Shown piece by piece: positions 6,211 to 6,440 of a DNA stretch of 6,440 bases (positions are counted from its first letter, which is position 1; the number at the start of each line of letters is the position of its first letter). The position numbers were made by a program, and so were the translations under genes. Origin of the DNA: Mycobacterium sp. (GTDB lineage: Bacteria; Actinomycetota; Actinomycetes; Mycobacteriales; Mycobacteriaceae); NCBI GenBank assembly GCA_019246375.1, contig JAFAQO010000349.1, positions 1-6,440 of the forward strand. The letters run 5' to 3'. Below the pieces are notes generated by a model. The model was not told the DNA's origin and did no database searches. It saw only the letters and a program-made list of their open reading frames with translations.

Positions 6211-6250
6211 CCTTTTTCAGGTCGAAGTAGCTACTAAGACCTGAAAAAGG
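6211..6250. repeat. Palindrome at the IS-IS junction
   Basis: CCTTTTTCAGGTC (6211-6223) and GACCTGAAAAAGG (6238-6250) are perfect 13-base inverted arms around 14 bases centred on the palindrome TAGCTA (6228-6233). The arms are the inner parts of the ends of the two facing IS elements. In RNA this would fold into a stable stem between the converging transposase genes, but no T-tract follows on either side. Confidence 0.85.
6212..6233 (-). repeat. Right terminal inverted repeat of the complete IS
   Basis: This is an exact inverted copy of 4646-4667, ending 90 bases after the transposase stop. Its outer six bases, TAGCTA (6228-6233), are shared with the end of the neighbouring IS. Confidence 0.9.
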
Positions 6251-6440
6251 TCCGCCGGGGTGGCACAGGTTGGTGTCGCTGCTGGCTTCGGATGCTGGGC
6301 GGGCTGTGGTGTGGGTTTCATGCGGCTAGGGTGCTGATCTTGACGAGGTTGTGGGCAAAGACGCCGTGTCCGCACCAGGTTCGGGCGCCGGTGATGCCGG
6401 TGAGTTCGGTGCGGTTCCAGCCATAGCTTCGCTTGAGGTG
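6228..6440 (-). mobile_element. Second, related IS in opposite orientation, cut by the window end
   Basis: Starting at the shared TAGCTA, the sequence TAGCTACTAAGACCTGAAAAAG (6228-6249) is the terminal repeat of the first IS with only two or three bases changed (TTC to TAA). A non-coding tail follows, and then a transposase C-terminus on the minus strand. This shows a sister element placed tail to tail with the first. The remainder, including the other end, lies past base 6440. Confidence 0.8.
6318..6440 (-). CDS. Transposase C-terminal part of the second IS (partial)
   Basis: The complement reads HLKRSYGWNRTELTGITGAR, then TWCGHGVFAHNLVKISTLAA and a TGA at 6318-6320. By eye it agrees at 33 of 40 positions with the last 40 residues of the transposase at 4752-6143, so it is the same family but a distinct element rather than a recent copy. 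The visible part begins just after the expected catalytic glutamate. The N-terminal ~420 residues lie beyond the window, so it cannot be judged whether the gene is intact. Confidence 0.85.
   Translation of the reverse strand, partial: HLKRSYGWNRTELTGITGARTWCGHGVFAHNLVKISTLAA

Larger units (their letters stand above)
4646..6233 (+). mobile_element. Complete IS element, IS1182/IS5-like (DUF772), about 1.58 kb
   Basis: The element is bounded by a perfect 22-base terminal inverted repeat: 4646-4667 on the left and the complement of 6212-6233 on the right, reading TAGCTACTTCGACCTGAAAAAG inwards. It holds a single transposase gene on the plus strand covering most of its length. The outermost six bases, TAGCTA, are themselves a palindrome, so they may be either part of the inverted repeat or a duplicated target. 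On the second reading the repeats are 16 bases (CTTCGACCTGAAAAAG). All expected parts (intact frame, catalytic residues, both ends) are present, so it may still be active. Confidence 0.85.

Noticed and set aside
6211..6250. Palindrome as a rho-independent terminator
   Set aside because: The stem is strong but no T-tract follows on either strand, and its arms are fully explained by the terminal repeats of two facing IS elements.
1..6440. CRISPR array, tRNA or rRNA genes, toxin-antitoxin or restriction genes
   Set aside because: No regularly spaced short repeats, no cloverleaf or rRNA-like sequence, and no recognisable proteins of these kinds were seen on either strand.
4646..6440. Composite transposon carrying cargo between the two IS elements
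   Set aside because: The two elements abut directly at TAGCTA, so no cargo lies between them.

Overview
The window is high-GC DNA from an actinobacterium, most probably a non-tuberculous Mycobacterium. The best anchor is the gene at 2458-3567, whose protein I recall as nearly matching Mycobacterium tuberculosis Rv0557 (MgtA, formerly PimB). GTG starts, a Nudix hydrolase with its box intact and a mycobacterial-looking IS1182/IS5-type (DUF772) transposase fit this. These identifications come from memory and motifs, not from a search.

Layout: (1) 1-1404, minus strand, a probable three-gene operon. A small 88-aa protein is followed by a second small protein whose ancestral start abuts the first stop codon (TGA-ATG) but which now carries an early in-frame TAA. 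After it comes a nucleotide-sugar dehydrogenase of the UDP-GlcNAc/UDP-ManNAc type, whose last ~130 residues lie beyond base 1. (2) 1405-2457, a decayed patch: a C-terminal fragment of an unidentified protein, a tyrosine-integrase remnant with two frameshifts, and about 300 bases with no convincing gene, ending in a 42-aa plus-strand ORF. (3) 2458-3567, minus strand, the MgtA mannosyltransferase. (4) 3568-4003, no convincing gene. (5) 4004-4543, minus strand, a Nudix hydrolase. Divergent from it are the first codons of what looks like an NTF2/SnoaL (steroid isomerase-like) gene. (6) 4646-6440, two related insertion sequences tail to tail. The first is complete and has an intact transposase. The second is cut by the window end.

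The dehydrogenase (uronic-acid nucleotide sugars) and MgtA (mannose transfer to a glucuronosyl diacylglycerol acceptor in related bacteria) suggest an envelope glycan or glycolipid island. The integrase remnant, lost reading frames and IS pair show that it has been reshaped by mobile DNA. I found no CRISPR array, tRNA, rRNA or complete new defence-like system. The most unusual structures are the IS-IS junction sharing one TAGCTA, the hairpin covering the transposase ribosome binding site, and the small-gene pair ahead of the dehydrogenase.
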